A DNA stretch of 64,000 nt from NCBI GenBank assembly GCA_947247005.1, contig OX365955.1, positions 41,643,822 through 41,707,821 on the forward strand, written 5' to 3'. The stretch comes from Spisula solida (lineage: Eukaryota > Mollusca > Bivalvia > Venerida > Mactridae). Below, piece after piece: positions 24,260 through 36,167 of the stretch (its first letter is position 1; each line of letters opens with the position of its first letter). The position numbers and the translations under genes were made by a program. The notes beneath the pieces were generated by a model. That model saw nothing but the letters and a program-made list of their open reading frames with translations. It was not told where the DNA came from and did no database searches.

Positions 24260-24595
24260 TGCACCAGTCAGTATTTTATCCGCCCGAGGGCGGCGAGCGA
24301 CCCATGGTGGAATTAGACATTTTCAATTTTTTGTGTTTAAATCCCCACCCAGGAGAAATGCTTACTGTCTAAATCCCCACCGTGTGACATAGTTTTTTTT
24401 TCATCCGGGTACTTTAATAAAAACACGAATAAAAGTATCACTGTCGTCTTTCGCGGTGTCGAAATTCCTGGACAAAAGTCTTTTTCCCGGGACTCGGAGT
24501 TGATAAGGTCGTTTAATTACCGCCTGTCGGTAAGAATCGTCTGTCTAATTCCCGGTATCCCCGCCCCCCGAACGGGCATAATATTGACTGGTGCA
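24260..24595. mobile_element. 336-bp MITE with TAA target duplication, Harbinger-like
   Basis: Left end tgcaccagtcagtattttat, then ccgcccgag. Right end cgaacgggcataatattgac followed by tggtgca, the imperfect reverse complement. It is flanked by TAA at 24257-24259 and 24596-24598, the TWA target type of PIF/Harbinger elements. The interior is GC-richer than the flanks and has no reading frame. A second copy at 60021-60339 lost the last 7-8 bases of its right end, so it should no longer be mobilisable. Both copies predate the duplication of module I. Confidence 0.75.
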
Positions 24596-24637
24596 TAAAT
24601 CTATATTTCGTAATTTGATAACGTCCGCCATTTTTAA

Positions 24638-24734
24638 AATGTTCCATTAATCTGACTAAAACGCGTCTCAAATAGACGCTACGCATGATGTAGATCGTGT
24701 ACTTTAGTCAGATTGATCATCAATGTTCCATTAG
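24638..24734. repeat. Nested foldback between 11-bp direct repeats
   Basis: Outer arms aatctgactaaa (24649) and tttagtcagatt (24703) enclose a second hairpin gcgtct-caaat-agacgc (24663-24679). The whole is bracketed by atgttccatta at about 24640 and again at about 24724, which may be a target duplication. A paralogous copy is at about 60380-60478. Confidence 0.55.
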
Positions 24735-25207
24735 CCTACTTTCTTGTGTTTCAGTTTTTCATTATCATTGAGAGGATTTGCTTCTTCTGACTTTAGTCAG
24801 TTGAAACCGATTACCGGGGCCTCGTTAATTGTCGACTTCTCATGTATTAGAGTAAAGTTAAGCCATTTCTGCAATGTCGTCTACTTAAGTAGCAGGTTCC
24901 TAATTAAGATTTACGAAATGAATATATCGGAGGAGCAGACGACTGAATGGTCCAAGTCTCCAGCTATTATAGAAAAAGTTAAATTACTTCTTCATAAATC
25001 TGTCATTTAGCTGAGCTAATATTTAAAATTCAATCATATAATTTTATAGACCTAGGGCGAGACGATGTCACTTAACAGTGCCTGAAAAATTACAAGGTAA
25101 CTTATGATGGCAGTGTGTTAGTTTTATCAACTTTCAGGGATACCAATTCGGATTAACAGAAAGATAATAACTAATCGGACATAACAGACAGGTCACGTGC
25201 TCACAAC

Positions 25208-25321
25208 GAATTGATACAAACCTTAATATCAAACGGGATCTGGCAATTGTACTTACTATCCAGCCTCTTACGAGTTTAATAACATTTCCATAACGAGTTT
25301 AATATAAGTTTGTATCAATTC
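25208..25321. repeat. 14-bp perfect inverted repeat, 114-bp span
   Basis: gaattgatacaaac at 25208-25221 faces gtttgtatcaattc at 25308-25321. Between them are two cgagtttaat words. Conserved at about 60968-61081. Confidence 0.6.
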
Positions 25322-25449
25322 ACTTCACAACGAGTGTAAGATTCTTTGTATCATATGAAATTATAAACACGAAAATACACAATTTCTGTTGCAAAAACAG
25401 ACTCCGTTATATTAACGACGCCAAAAATAATGTCATTTATGGCATATAA

Positions 25450-25479
25450 TGACGTCATTTAGGAGATATAATGACGTCA
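25450..25479. promoter_or_regulatory. Two TGACGTCA palindromes 22 bp apart (CRE-like)
   Basis: TGACGTCA at 25450-25457 and 25472-25479, each inside an ataatgacgtcatt context, so they are a short tandem duplication. Both are intact in the copy at 61210-61217 and 61232-61239. The octamer equals the CREB/ATF consensus, but no transcription unit is evident nearby, so function is unproven. Confidence 0.4.
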
Positions 25480-25891
25480 TTGGAACGTTAGCATATACTA
25501 CTCGTTATTATAACCCGGATACAAGGAATGTCACGTGATATAAGAATATGCGTCTCATTATAATTACCCGGATACGAGGAAAGTCAAGTGATAAAATAAC
25601 TGAAAGATAATGTTTTACACACATATCACAATAGTGATCTTTCAATAAATCTCAAAGACAAATAAAGAAGGTTTTTTACATAGATATTAAATTATTGTGC
25701 TTAATAAATTGAATCTCGATTTTGTTTTGTACACTTTATAGATCTAGTAAAAATACGTAGGCTGCCTCGTATCATTCAAAATTGCTTGTACACTGTATAT
25801 GTTGTGGATTGTCTTTGTGATTAGTGTCGTCCGTTTGTTATATTCTTGTCACCTGGTTCTTGCTCCGGTTTAGTTTGACTGACAGAGTGGT

Positions 25892-25968
25892 TGAATGTCG
25901 TGCTTTTTGTAGTTGCTAGTTTTTTGCGTTGGACATTGTCGTGTTTTTGTACTAGCTTTTGATGTTGG
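25892..25968. repeat. 41-bp minisatellite, about 1.9 copies
   Basis: One full unit starting gaatgtcgtgctttttgtag and one degenerate unit ending agcttttgatgttgg. This is the contracted allele relative to 339-497 and 61636-61795. Confidence 0.85.
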
Positions 25969-27295
25969 TCATTGTATGTGTCATTTTGAGCAAAGTTGGA
26001 AATTGTCTGTGCCATTTTAGTTCTTCGAAAAGCGTCTAGTTTTAACACACGTTTCAACAATCGCACCCCGTTTTTACTGCCTGGAACCACTTTTATTTCT
26101 ACACCGCCAATAGACGACACCACCTAAGCGAAAGTAAACCAGCCGGTCAGCTGACAATTGCGTAACTTTCGCATATATATATATATACATCTATATCACA
26201 CTCAATAGAGTTTATCCAATGATCGACGGTCTTAAGCAGAATTTCATCGCGCGGTCTTTATGCGATTCAAAATCAATGTTATTGTAACTATAAGTGAGAT
26301 TTGACAGAATATTTAACGTTTATGGGGTTCAACCTGATCGCTAGCTGACTATAAGAAATGTTATTGTCACTAAATGAGATGCCAGTAACTGTCATAAAGG
26401 TAGTACAGGGTGTTTCAAAATGTATGTTATATATGTTTAAAAAAAGAATCCATATAATAACTTGGGTACTTGAGCTACATTCATGATAAATACATTATAA
26501 GAAAGGGTATATAAAAAATTGTGTTGTATACATTTGATGTAAATAAACCATAACTGCCCCGTTGTCTAGCAACAATATATTTATATTCAAATTATTGATT
26601 TTATTGATTATGATTTTAACTCCATTCTCTTTAATATTGAGATGATTCAAATGTTTTTATTGCTATATCAATTTTAAGCAACGGGAAATATCATAACACA
26701 ATTACCACATGTACTTCCAAAATATTCTTTCCTTGTAATAGGTAGGTGACAATGTCCCTCATATTTCGTGCTAAACTTGTAAAATAACGATTTAATGACA
26801 TAGAGTAAATGTAATGTAGCTATCATACTTTAGGGAGTGGTTGGAGAACAGGTCGGAAATTTAGCTTGTCGAGGATTTCAAATATCCGGATACTTAAAAA
26901 TATGTAATTTCTGAAATTGACAGGCTTGGTGGATATCAACCAATCAACGATAGTACTAGTAATGAAAATTATATAGTATGAATGAGGTTTTCTACTTCCA
27001 GCCTGTTGACTGTTTTACCAACGGACCCAACGTTTACCGTAAAACCTACTCAAAACGATGAGATTTGTGTAAATGCGTATAACTCAACTATCATAGTTTG
27101 TATGTGTAGTAAATTATTTAGTAACTTTGAACGGAATTTGAAACCGCGTCGAAGCAAAAACAGGCAGCATAATTGGATATAAAATCCTACGTATTGTATG
27201 TGTTAGTCTTCCGATTAAACGTTACGATTTGTCTATTAACAATAGGTAGAAAACGAACTATGTACACATACTTATGAAACACGTAGGCAATGCTA

Positions 27296-27301
27296 CATGT
27301 A
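27296..27301. other. CATGTA micro-insertion at a TA site
   Basis: Reads caatgcta-catgta-gcaaatc. The copies at about 1745 and 63010 read caatgctagcaaatc. A clean case with two exact empty sites. Confidence 0.8.
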
Positions 27302-27625
27302 GCAAATCAAAACAACTCATAGCCATACCTGCGTTTATCCCAAACTCTGATTGTAACGCTAATAGGAATCTATGAACAGCCAAAACGAGCATTTGCCCAT
27401 TCAACAAGCAGTTAACAAGATTCCCCATATGAGTCAGAGAATAAACTAAATGGATAGTTAGCCAATATCTGGATAGGACATGTCTATCAAGCCGGGAACT
27501 CTCTAACGACAAAAGACTATTATTCTAACAATTGAGATATTAGGACCACACGGTGATATCTGACTGACTAATACTTACCATGCTATAATAGCGTTTCGTT
27601 TAATTTCAGTCATTGTCTCAAATTA

Positions 27626-27901
27626 CAGTAAACTCCCTGAAAACTGTACTCTCTGAAAACCGGAATTCTCATAAAATCGGACGATTTCTCAGGTCCTAAA
27701 GTTTCTCCTTATTAAGTCAACTAAAAAACCTTCCGCAATACCGGACTCCCTGAATTCCGGATACCGGACGGCATTTTGGGTCCATTGACAAAATATTCAA
27801 CTATAACTACTTTCGAAATACTGGACATGTACATTTAATATAATGTAAGTGACACATGTCGAATTCTGAATTGTTAGTTAAAAGATGGGTTAATAATAAA
27901 A
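27626..27901. mobile_element. Possible pogo/Tigger-like element fragment
   Basis: Present only in this A copy. After a TA (27624-27625) the sequence reads cagtaaactccctgaaaact and then has repeated ccgga words (ctgaaaaccggaattct, ccggactccctgaattccgg). A CAGT start at a TA with a 'CTCCCTGAAAACCGGA'-like end resembles pogo-group terminal repeats. No matching right end is found before homology resumes at ggttgattctg (27902), and about 60 bp of module A are missing, so it is a fragment or a replacement. Confidence 0.4.
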
Positions 27902-28210
27902 GGTTGATTCTGTATTTAGCACTCAAACGTGACTGTATGCATCCATTATACGAAAAAGACACCATGACGATTACTACGTTAAAATTTTTATTTGTTGGCA
28001 TTTTACATGCTCACTTGAAACAGGAAAGTAGTTTGTAATTTACATAAAACATCATCATGATTAAAACAGATGCCTGTAAGGTGTAAGGTTTGTTCGTTCT
28101 TATAACACGGGAAGTATTAGGATTATTAATTTAGGATTCGACTGTGGGCATAATAATAACAACCACAGGAGACAGTAATGAATGGATGTGTATATCAACA
28201 CATTGAACTA

Positions 28211-28217
28211 CATTGTA
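28211..28217. other. CATTGTA micro-insertion at a TA site
   Basis: Reads cattgaacta-cattgta-cgaggaag. The copy near 2940 reads cattgaactacgaggaag. CATTG is the reverse complement of the CAATG seen at 1811 and 50207, as expected for footprints left in either orientation. Confidence 0.7.
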
Positions 28218-28294
28218 CGAGGAAGTGATACGTGAAAAGGTGTTTCCCGACTTCCGTACGTCAAGGTTTCTTATTGTTATTGTTACGGTTTCAT

Positions 28295-28340
28295 ATGGTG
28301 GCTGATTTATGTCGTAGTTTCGCTTTTACGCCACAACAAT
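28295..28340. mobile_element. Hairpin MITE truncated at a deletion junction
   Basis: Only the left arm remains, from tatggtggctgatttatg to cgccacaacaat. At 28340 the sequence switches to module C (attctcaaatattcgcg, as at 5737) with about 3 bp of shared sequence. Everything corresponding to about 3070-5736 is gone. Confidence 0.75.
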
Positions 28341-30250
28341 TCTCAAATATTCGCGTAATTTTGGTATAGTTGCCTGTATATCCCATACACAACCACACTG
28401 ACATCTAAAATAACTTCAGAAACTTCGGCATTTTGTAGTTATTTAGTATGTTTACATAAACATTCTGCAGGGTTTTAATACTACTATATAATTATATACT
28501 AGTATATAACTATATAATTAACACTACTATTACTTAAATTGCCTGAAATTTGTTCGCATTTGATGAAAACGAATAAAAAAACGAACCATATACCTCACTG
28601 ATGTTTACGCTGTAGTTTGTTCATGTTACAGTTCAATCATGTGTAAATTACATAATTCACAAAGCATGTTGGAAGGAAACTTATCAGTGTCAGTTGGCGA
28701 TATCGAGAGTGGTTAAAATTGCTTATCTGCACCAAATCTTTCATAAAGCAACCGTCAGTGGCTTTCTATTACAGCGATACTTGGTTAGGGTGGAAAATCA
28801 CGATATACAAAAATTTTAGCCCAATCTGTGAGGCAGCACCTTTAAATAAAAAAAAATATCCAAATATTGAAAAAAGTCCAAATTATCCATATAATATTGT
28901 GTATACGCATTAAATAGAGGATATGTGTTGATTTTGGTGTAAGATCGAATTTTATTTCACCGAGTGGTAACAGGAAATCAATCTTTTCACGACTGGCGTA
29001 GTCACGAGTGAAAATTAATTGCACAGGTGAAATAAAATTGATCTTGCAAGATGAGTATGATATCCTTCTTTCTTCAAATTATTCATGCTTTATTTGTACA
29101 TGGCTTAAAGCGTAGGTCCCACTGAGGAATTCCTCATCGGCGACATATCTTCTCAAGATGGCCCCGATATTTATTACAGAACCTGTCCCAAATGCCCCCG
29201 AAGCCTCTATTGTCATTGGGAGTACATCATCGAGGCAGTGGGACCGACGTATTACAATGTCGGACCATAAGATCATTGCATGTGCACCAATACAAAGTAA
29301 TTAAGTTGCAGAACGACGCCATGCCCTAATCCAAGTGTGGACACTGCTACCAGAACATTGTATTGGGATCCTATCATTGACATATGTGTATATAATGTTG
29401 CTGTGTCCATGGAGCTGCATAACCGACCAAAATGAGAATGAATTGTGCCAAATGCATAATGGATAATCGGACAGCGAAGTCATCAATTAAAACTTAACTA
29501 AGCTGGACTCTAACATTGAAACCATTGTTAAAATTGTACCTACATGTATGTAATTGGTAAACAATTATGATTTTAACAAGGTTTCAATGTCGATGCATTT
29601 TCTACAGTAATCACTGAAATGACTAATGTTTAAGTGTGCGAACTACATGTATATACGAAGTTAATGATGCAGAACATTGGAGATTTTACCATTGCATAAA
29701 GCGTGCGTTTTAAGTCCTTGTGTGTATTTGTTGCAAAGCATAAAAAGCAACACAGCAGCAAATACAATATTCGATTGATATAAATCACCCGCGAAAGAAC
29801 TGAACTTCAGAAAATACATCATTTTATGTGTCCCGTTGTTGGTATACTTATTATGTGTTTTTGTTAGATTGATAATAAAATACAAATACTCAGTGTAGGC
29901 GAACGCAGAGCGGAGCACATGAAATAATGTGTTACGTCGTTTGCGTAATGTTTATACTTCACAATGTCTGCACTTTCAAAAAGACAGATTTTATGCCGAC
30001 ACATTTCAAAGTAATTTAGTAAGTACAATTGTGACAAAGTGAAAAATGTAAGACTATTTTTCTGAGAAGCAGAAATACATCTAACAACAACAGCCAATAT
30101 TTATTTAAGCAATACAGATCAACAAGAATTCCGTAGAAAATCTCAACTCGTGTTTATGTGTTTCCTATTCCCTTATACTATGCCCTTGGGGTCAATTGTT
30201 GTCATTTCAACTAATTTATAAATCTTTCCTTACACTTACACATATTAGAT
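28341..30250. repeat. Module C, copy 2
   Basis: Matches 5737-7550. It includes a second copy of the cgtaggtcccactg inverted-repeat element (29110-29252). The frame equivalent to 6848-6609 is broken here by a small deletion. No gene seen. Confidence 0.8.
29543..29548. other. CATGTA micro-insertion at a TA site
   Basis: The local word tacctacatgtatgtaattg aligns to tacctgtgtaattgg near 6936 and 38361 with six extra bases and one substitution. Confidence 0.6.
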
Positions 30251-32365
30251 AGAATTCATTAAGAACATTCAATCGGCAAACATATCTATGTCAGGCAATC
30301 CGAATCTGCTTCTGACGGATTAAATAACCAATTCTGATCTTGGACCGCTATTAACTTTACTGATATTTGATTGGAAGCAACTGGTATACGAATATTGACG
30401 TGTAGGAGTGTTTTGAGTGCTTGACCTTCATCTGGATGACTTACTTGATGGATCAATGAGTATAATTATAACAGAAACTTTATTGGAACGATTTACGAAA
30501 CTGATCGTGTACAGGCAACTGAACATCATGGAAGCACAATTGTACACAATGCCAAGGAGGGGCATAGCCTGGAACCGGGATGTGCCGTGCAACAAGAGTA
30601 ATCTACCAACTAAACTGGTCACACATACTCATATAGGAAGGAGACTCAATGGTGTCAACTAATGAGTAATGACAGTATAATTTGATATGATTAAAATACT
30701 ATTTATTTCAAATTAAAATATTTTCAAACATTTATGTACTAAATGTATCCGTCCCATATACAAACTATATTTATACACAAAATGAACGATACGTTTCGTC
30801 ATTTACAAAATAGCATATTTTTATGTACAGGACGTGGTACCTGGCAATTGTTTAGTGTAATAAATATTACAAACGTTTTCTGTGTCAGAGGCATGGGACA
30901 AATACATAGGCAAATTCCTTATCACTTAATACTACACCAAATGTCGCCATAGTTTGTTGTTTACTAAATATTGTGTCAGGTGTGCATTTCATACAAATAA
31001 CTGAGTTAAAGGGACAAATAAATAGAAAATAACACTCCTCGTTACCAGTACTGTACCAACTTCCATGAAGATATAAACTTGACCATACAACGCCTATATT
31101 TCATTTTGTCAATACATTGTTGTCCTTTTTTCTAATTCCCCAAACAGCAATATTTTCTTGCAAGAGAATATAACAAGGCATTGTATATAGAGATGTTCAC
31201 ACACTTCCAGCAAATAATTAACTATTGCTAATTATTGATACTAGATGCTACAATATGACGCTACAATATAGGATACACTGGTATTCTATGTTAGATCATT
31301 TAGATAATGTTCTTCACATATATGAACATCATCATTTCTACGGATGGTCAATTCATCGATAAACCTAGTCAGTCGTCAAATAACAATCGATCGAAAAATC
31401 TCTGTCTTTCTGGTATGATAACAGCGATAATGACAAGCATCTTGTTTTTACATCATTAATTATCTTAAGAGTAGTTGTTATAATGCAACAGACGTTTACA
31501 GATCTCCACATCAGACGAGCGATGCTTTATCATGATAATATTCACATTAGGCCAATCATAAGCAATTAAGATCCTAATTTAACTTCAGTCTTATCGAGTA
31601 AAACACTAAAAACGGTAAATCGAGGATTATTGTTGTGATATCTCATCGTGTGATAATAATTTTCACGAGCACATAGCAGAAACCCCTTGGCGCTATTCAG
31701 TGCATTAGGCTTCCACAGCTACCCAATAGCTACATCTGTTTTGGGCCTTCCTCTCTGTTGTGATCTAGGTTGTTCCCAATCGCTTTCACCTTGTCTCATA
31801 TGTTCATCTCAAGGTAATTTCTCTTTTTTCCCTTATTTACGACATCACAACAATGTCACATAACCACGTCTTTAGTTAACACAACATGGTGTTTTCCTTA
31901 AGCCTGTTTGGTTTTTCATTGAAAAAATATAATGTACTGATCAACATTTACTGTCAAACAACTAGATATTTTGATATTTCGCGGAAAGAATAATAAATAT
32001 TTCCCTTATTTTGCACTTAATAAGATTACATATAAGCAGCTAAACATGTTTTGTCCTGTAGACTTAATACACTAATAAAAGATATAACATCAGGGGATTA
32101 TCAAGTAATTCAAGAAAATAACGTTGTAGGTTAAATAGTATACATGTATCATACAGCGACATATTTGCTCCATAAGTTACAATCTCTAAAAGCAGATGTG
32201 GTCAAAACAGTTTTGTTACAGATATACAAAAATAACTAAAATAGGAACAATAAGAGATAATGAGCTGTTTTAGGTGTCAAAAAGGTTACGGATTTTTGTA
32301 TGATTAAAATTGCAAAAACAAGTCTGGCTTGGTTCTCGTATGATGATCGTACATCGCCTTGCTAG
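30251..32365. repeat. Module E, copy 2
   Basis: Matches 10248-12290 and 46141-48160. The minus-strand relic starting at 31799 has a premature TAG. The last 120 bp (about 32240-32360) include about 90 bp not seen in the other copies. It ends at the junction ccttgctaggt-gtatacaatg, where homology jumps to the equivalent of about 14720. Confidence 0.8.
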
Positions 32366-33200
32366 GTGTATACAATGTATGCTGATATCCTATGCATATA
32401 TTTTACGAAAAGAGCTATAGTTACCCATTTATGCACATAGTATATTTATTAGATCAAATTAGAAAAAAATTAGAAACTCCTTATTCAATGCCGTCTTTGG
32501 TAAATCGGTTCGTTCAGACGTTTGCAAAGAACATTGGCAGATCGCATAAGCATCATTCTGAGCGGAAGTTGAATAAAAACCATGATAAAATAAATTGACG
32601 TTTTCCTGAGATGACCAAGGTTACCTACGTTAACATCATACATTATCTTGAGTACAGTCATTAATGTAGTAGTCAATTACAGACCTCCACTATTGGCAAG
32701 ACGATGGATTCTCTTGACACTGATGACACTGGTAGCCAATCATGATCAATTACAGTTCAGATATGACACCAGTTCATTGCAACAACGAGACACGATAATG
32801 TATTCTACAAAATACAAGGAAATAACGCCAAGATCTGTGCACTTGTTTTGTATTAAAAAGTATAAAATACGGCGCCTTTACGACGCGATATCTGACAACA
32901 AAGCAGACGTTCAATTAAGCTGTAGAGGGATATTTAACTACAAAAATCAGGTTATGTAAAACAATTATTATTTCGGAAAGAATTGTGTGGTCGATGGCTG
33001 AAGTGTTTGACTCCTATTGCACATTTGTTCTTGCATCACAATTCCTGATTTAGGTGGGTATATATATAAACGACCAAAGACTAAGAAGCATATTAATCGA
33101 GTGTGTGATATAATAATAATTATAATAATTGAAATCATTTATATAGTCACTTATAGAACAAGTCTGTAAAGCGCTGTACACGCGAAAGTTGCTTACTTGG
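32366..33200. repeat. Module F, copy 2, 5'-deleted
   Basis: Corresponds to about 14720-15540 only. The MITE site, the inverted 13-mer cluster and the upstream 2 kb of module F are missing. The 103-codon TTG-started frame is intact here (32648-32959), but differences from 14998-15309 are mostly amino-acid changing. Confidence 0.75.
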
Positions 33201-36167
33201 AAGTTAGGTAAAAGTCTTAAAAGTCTGTCTTTTTTGCTTGCGGGAGTACAAGTAATTACTGATCAAATATTCCTGGAATACAGGTTAGTCCAACAACTGA
33301 CCCCCAGGTAGGACTGACACGTACATTGTTGTAGAACGGGTACTTAGCACGATCAATTCAAACAAACATATACTACTTTTTCCACCTCGTAAACAGTGTT
33401 TGGTGTCGAACAGGATTATTGGTTTGGATTTCCATCAATAGCTTATAAAAGTGTTCATTAATGACGAAATAAAGTATTGTTAAACATTAATGAAAAGGTA
33501 TACAACTATTGTCACAACAAAATGTTTCCATAAATGTAAGCAATAATAGCTTGTTTAATTATAACAAACGTCATTGCGGCTACCAATCGAACACGCTGTA
33601 TTACAGTTCATAATTGAGATGGATTGTCTCTAAAAAAGATTTAACCACCTCCAAAAAAATAACGATACGACAGGTGAGGATCTGTTAATTATTTTTTTTT
33701 ATTATATACAAATTAGCACTTAACGTCTAAATAAGGGACCTGGATACATTCTCTCTGTATTAGCAATAATAACCCTATATTAAAATATGCCTTAAACGTC
33801 ATTCTTAGCTTCATTTATATAGAGGGTATGCACCTACAAGTGTTCTAATTTGTGGAAAAATAATTAGGGAGTGAAACCACTAATATCAATAAGTTACCAT
33901 GACCAGATAGTGTGAAGAAAATAGGATGTGTTTTCTAAGGAATGAAACTATTGTTAGTTATAGGGTATTAACATACAATTCTGTCAAAATGCCGTGTACA
34001 TAATGGAATTAATATGGTTTAACTGGAACAATATTAAATTGCTGAGCCTTTATAAGAAGACGTCATTTATAAAACTATATAGTGTTTTTACTATGTAATC
34101 AGCACATTAGCTATTGAATAGAAAATATTGCTGACATGTAGGGTCAAATTGTAATTTACCGAGCGATCACTTTTAGTTTAAAATTTTAGTTTTTTCCCTT
34201 ACGGACACAACTCGACAACGAAGCAGTGTGTGTGGTAGAATAAGAAACCGACTGCTTTATTTAAACATATTTTATTGTCCAATAAATACATCAACACAAT
34301 ATTACAGAGTAAAGCAACAATGGTATTAATTTTCTGTCGTTATGTTGGTCCAAATCAGATTGCAGAATTTAAACTACACCGGATTTAATGTATCCGCTAT
34401 GTATTAGTCCACTTAAGTGTCCACGGAATTTAAATCCAATAAACGAGAGGCATACACTTTGCATATTGTTTAAGTTCTACTATTACACATTCCTGAATTT
34501 ATACATTTATACTGAACAATTTTAAGATTGACCTTCGCAACCTTCGTTGATATATTTCAAGAAACATTTCAATTGTGTACGAAATATTTCCAAATGTAAT
34601 AAAAAATTAAAACACAACGTTATTATTCGCAAATTCTTTCAATTGAGAATCGGCGGCATTTAGCTAGATATTTTGTGAATTCAATGTATTAGTATTTGCA
34701 AAAAATAGAAATGTTGACACTTTTCATAATTGTGAATGCAAGCAAACTAACAGTTTTATAGCGACTTTTATTACTACAAATAATTATCATAATTGGTTAT
34801 GATTTCGTATGCAAACATGGCTTTAAGATATCAAGGCCATCCTTTAAGAACAAAACGTTTTTATGGCCGTTATATAAATCGCGACTTCAAAAGGCAATTA
34901 TGCAGAGTGATTTCAATTATGCGAGTAAATGCAAACGCATTGCGAATAAAAGAATGTAAAACGTGCAAAATAATATACAGAACTCACAGAAAAGCACAGA
35001 GAAACACAGAAAGAATTTAATCACTTATCAGAAGTCAGAGTAATAAGAGAAAAAAACATTAAATGACTCAACAATACAATGCAATTGACATTCCTCAAAC
35101 ACCCACTATTCTGAAAGGTTTATTTGAATTTCACTAGAGGCTGAATATTGTTCGGCCATCGCACAAGATATAGGAAATGAAATAGCGAACTGTAAAGGTA
35201 TTCTACCACTAAGAATGTGCAATTCGATTATCATAACCTCTAGTCAGAATATGTTTTATTATCTCGAAAGAAATATCGTGAAATATTTCGAAGTTTAAAA
35301 CTTACATCATAGAAGTCAGGTTGAGACAGACCCTGACATAGAAGATTCAAAATAAAAACATTTTTAAAAGATCGGTATTTTGCAGATAAAATGTTGCAAA
35401 AGTTGTACGAAGTTTATGTCAACGTTCTAGTGTTGGAATAACTATTGAGTAATACAGAATACACAAACATATATTGTGTTATCTTGTGTTAGAATCGTCC
35501 ATCCGAAAATGTTCTTGCAAAACGGATTAATTTAGAAGCGAAAACGCCATATTTAGTAGCCCGGCCAGCGGCGGGTATTTTACTGTTTCTTACTTACTTT
35601 ATTGTTTTTTACTGTCATCTTAACTAACGCGTAGGTTTAAATTATTTTTAGCCGTATTTAAATGCTACAATTTGAGGACAAGAATTTGCATGTACGAAAT
35701 TATTCAGAATATAATTTTCTCTGTGTGCAATATTGGAACTCAATTATCCAGGGATTGAAGTAGAAATGTCAACTTTCTTGAGCATGTCCTACATTGTATC
35801 AATATTGTAAAGTTTAATCAGATTTACTGTACTAAACGTTTTAATTTAGTTGTTTTAAATTAGACAATTTGTTTTAACTTCTGCAAATATGCTATATTTA
35901 CAATCTAGGACAAAATATGAGGGCTTAAAGGGAGCCAGCTGCAGTTAAGGGAAAATAGTAACCCTGTAAAATAACTTGTTCGAACTTCGTATATTATCAT
36001 TGAACACAATATCATATTGGAAAGAGTAAAATACAAACAAATTGTAAGTAATCATGCTTGTTGAGGAGTTATCTGTTGTTAAAAATGTTATCTTCTTCAA
36101 ACTAGCATGTTCGATGGCAGACAACTAATTAATAAACAAGCACATTGTAAAGTGTTTGCATATTTCT
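33201..36167. repeat. Module G, copy 2
   Basis: Matches 15541-19077 with a deletion at about 33436, where ggtttgga joins to ttccatcaatagc. An ATG-started basic frame of 73 codons (34799-35020) has a 3' part shared with copies ending at 17935 and 53280; the third copy has an in-frame TGA. No gene is called. Confidence 0.8.

Larger units (their letters stand above)
20874..25552. repeat. Module I, copy 1
   Basis: Matches 57112-61312 closely. Its first half also matches module D (7775-10235). It contains a TAA-flanked MITE (24260-24595), a nested foldback (24638-24734), a 14-bp inverted repeat (25208-25321) and two TGACGTCA palindromes. Frames shared with the other copy (23647-23895, 24744-25010) start with ATG and TTG respectively, but differ mostly by amino-acid-changing substitutions, so I do not call genes. 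Unit 2 has no copy of this module. Confidence 0.85.
25553..28340. repeat. Module A, copy 2
   Basis: Second copy of 1-3180. It has a shorter VNTR (25892-25968, about 1.9 units), a pogo-like segment in place of 60 bp (27626-27901), a single 490-bp unit, and ends within a truncated hairpin element at 28340. It is more diverged from the other two A copies than they are from each other. Confidence 0.85.

Noticed and set aside
26174..26190. Short (AT)n run
   Set aside because: Only about eight repeats, an ordinary microsatellite in AT-rich DNA.
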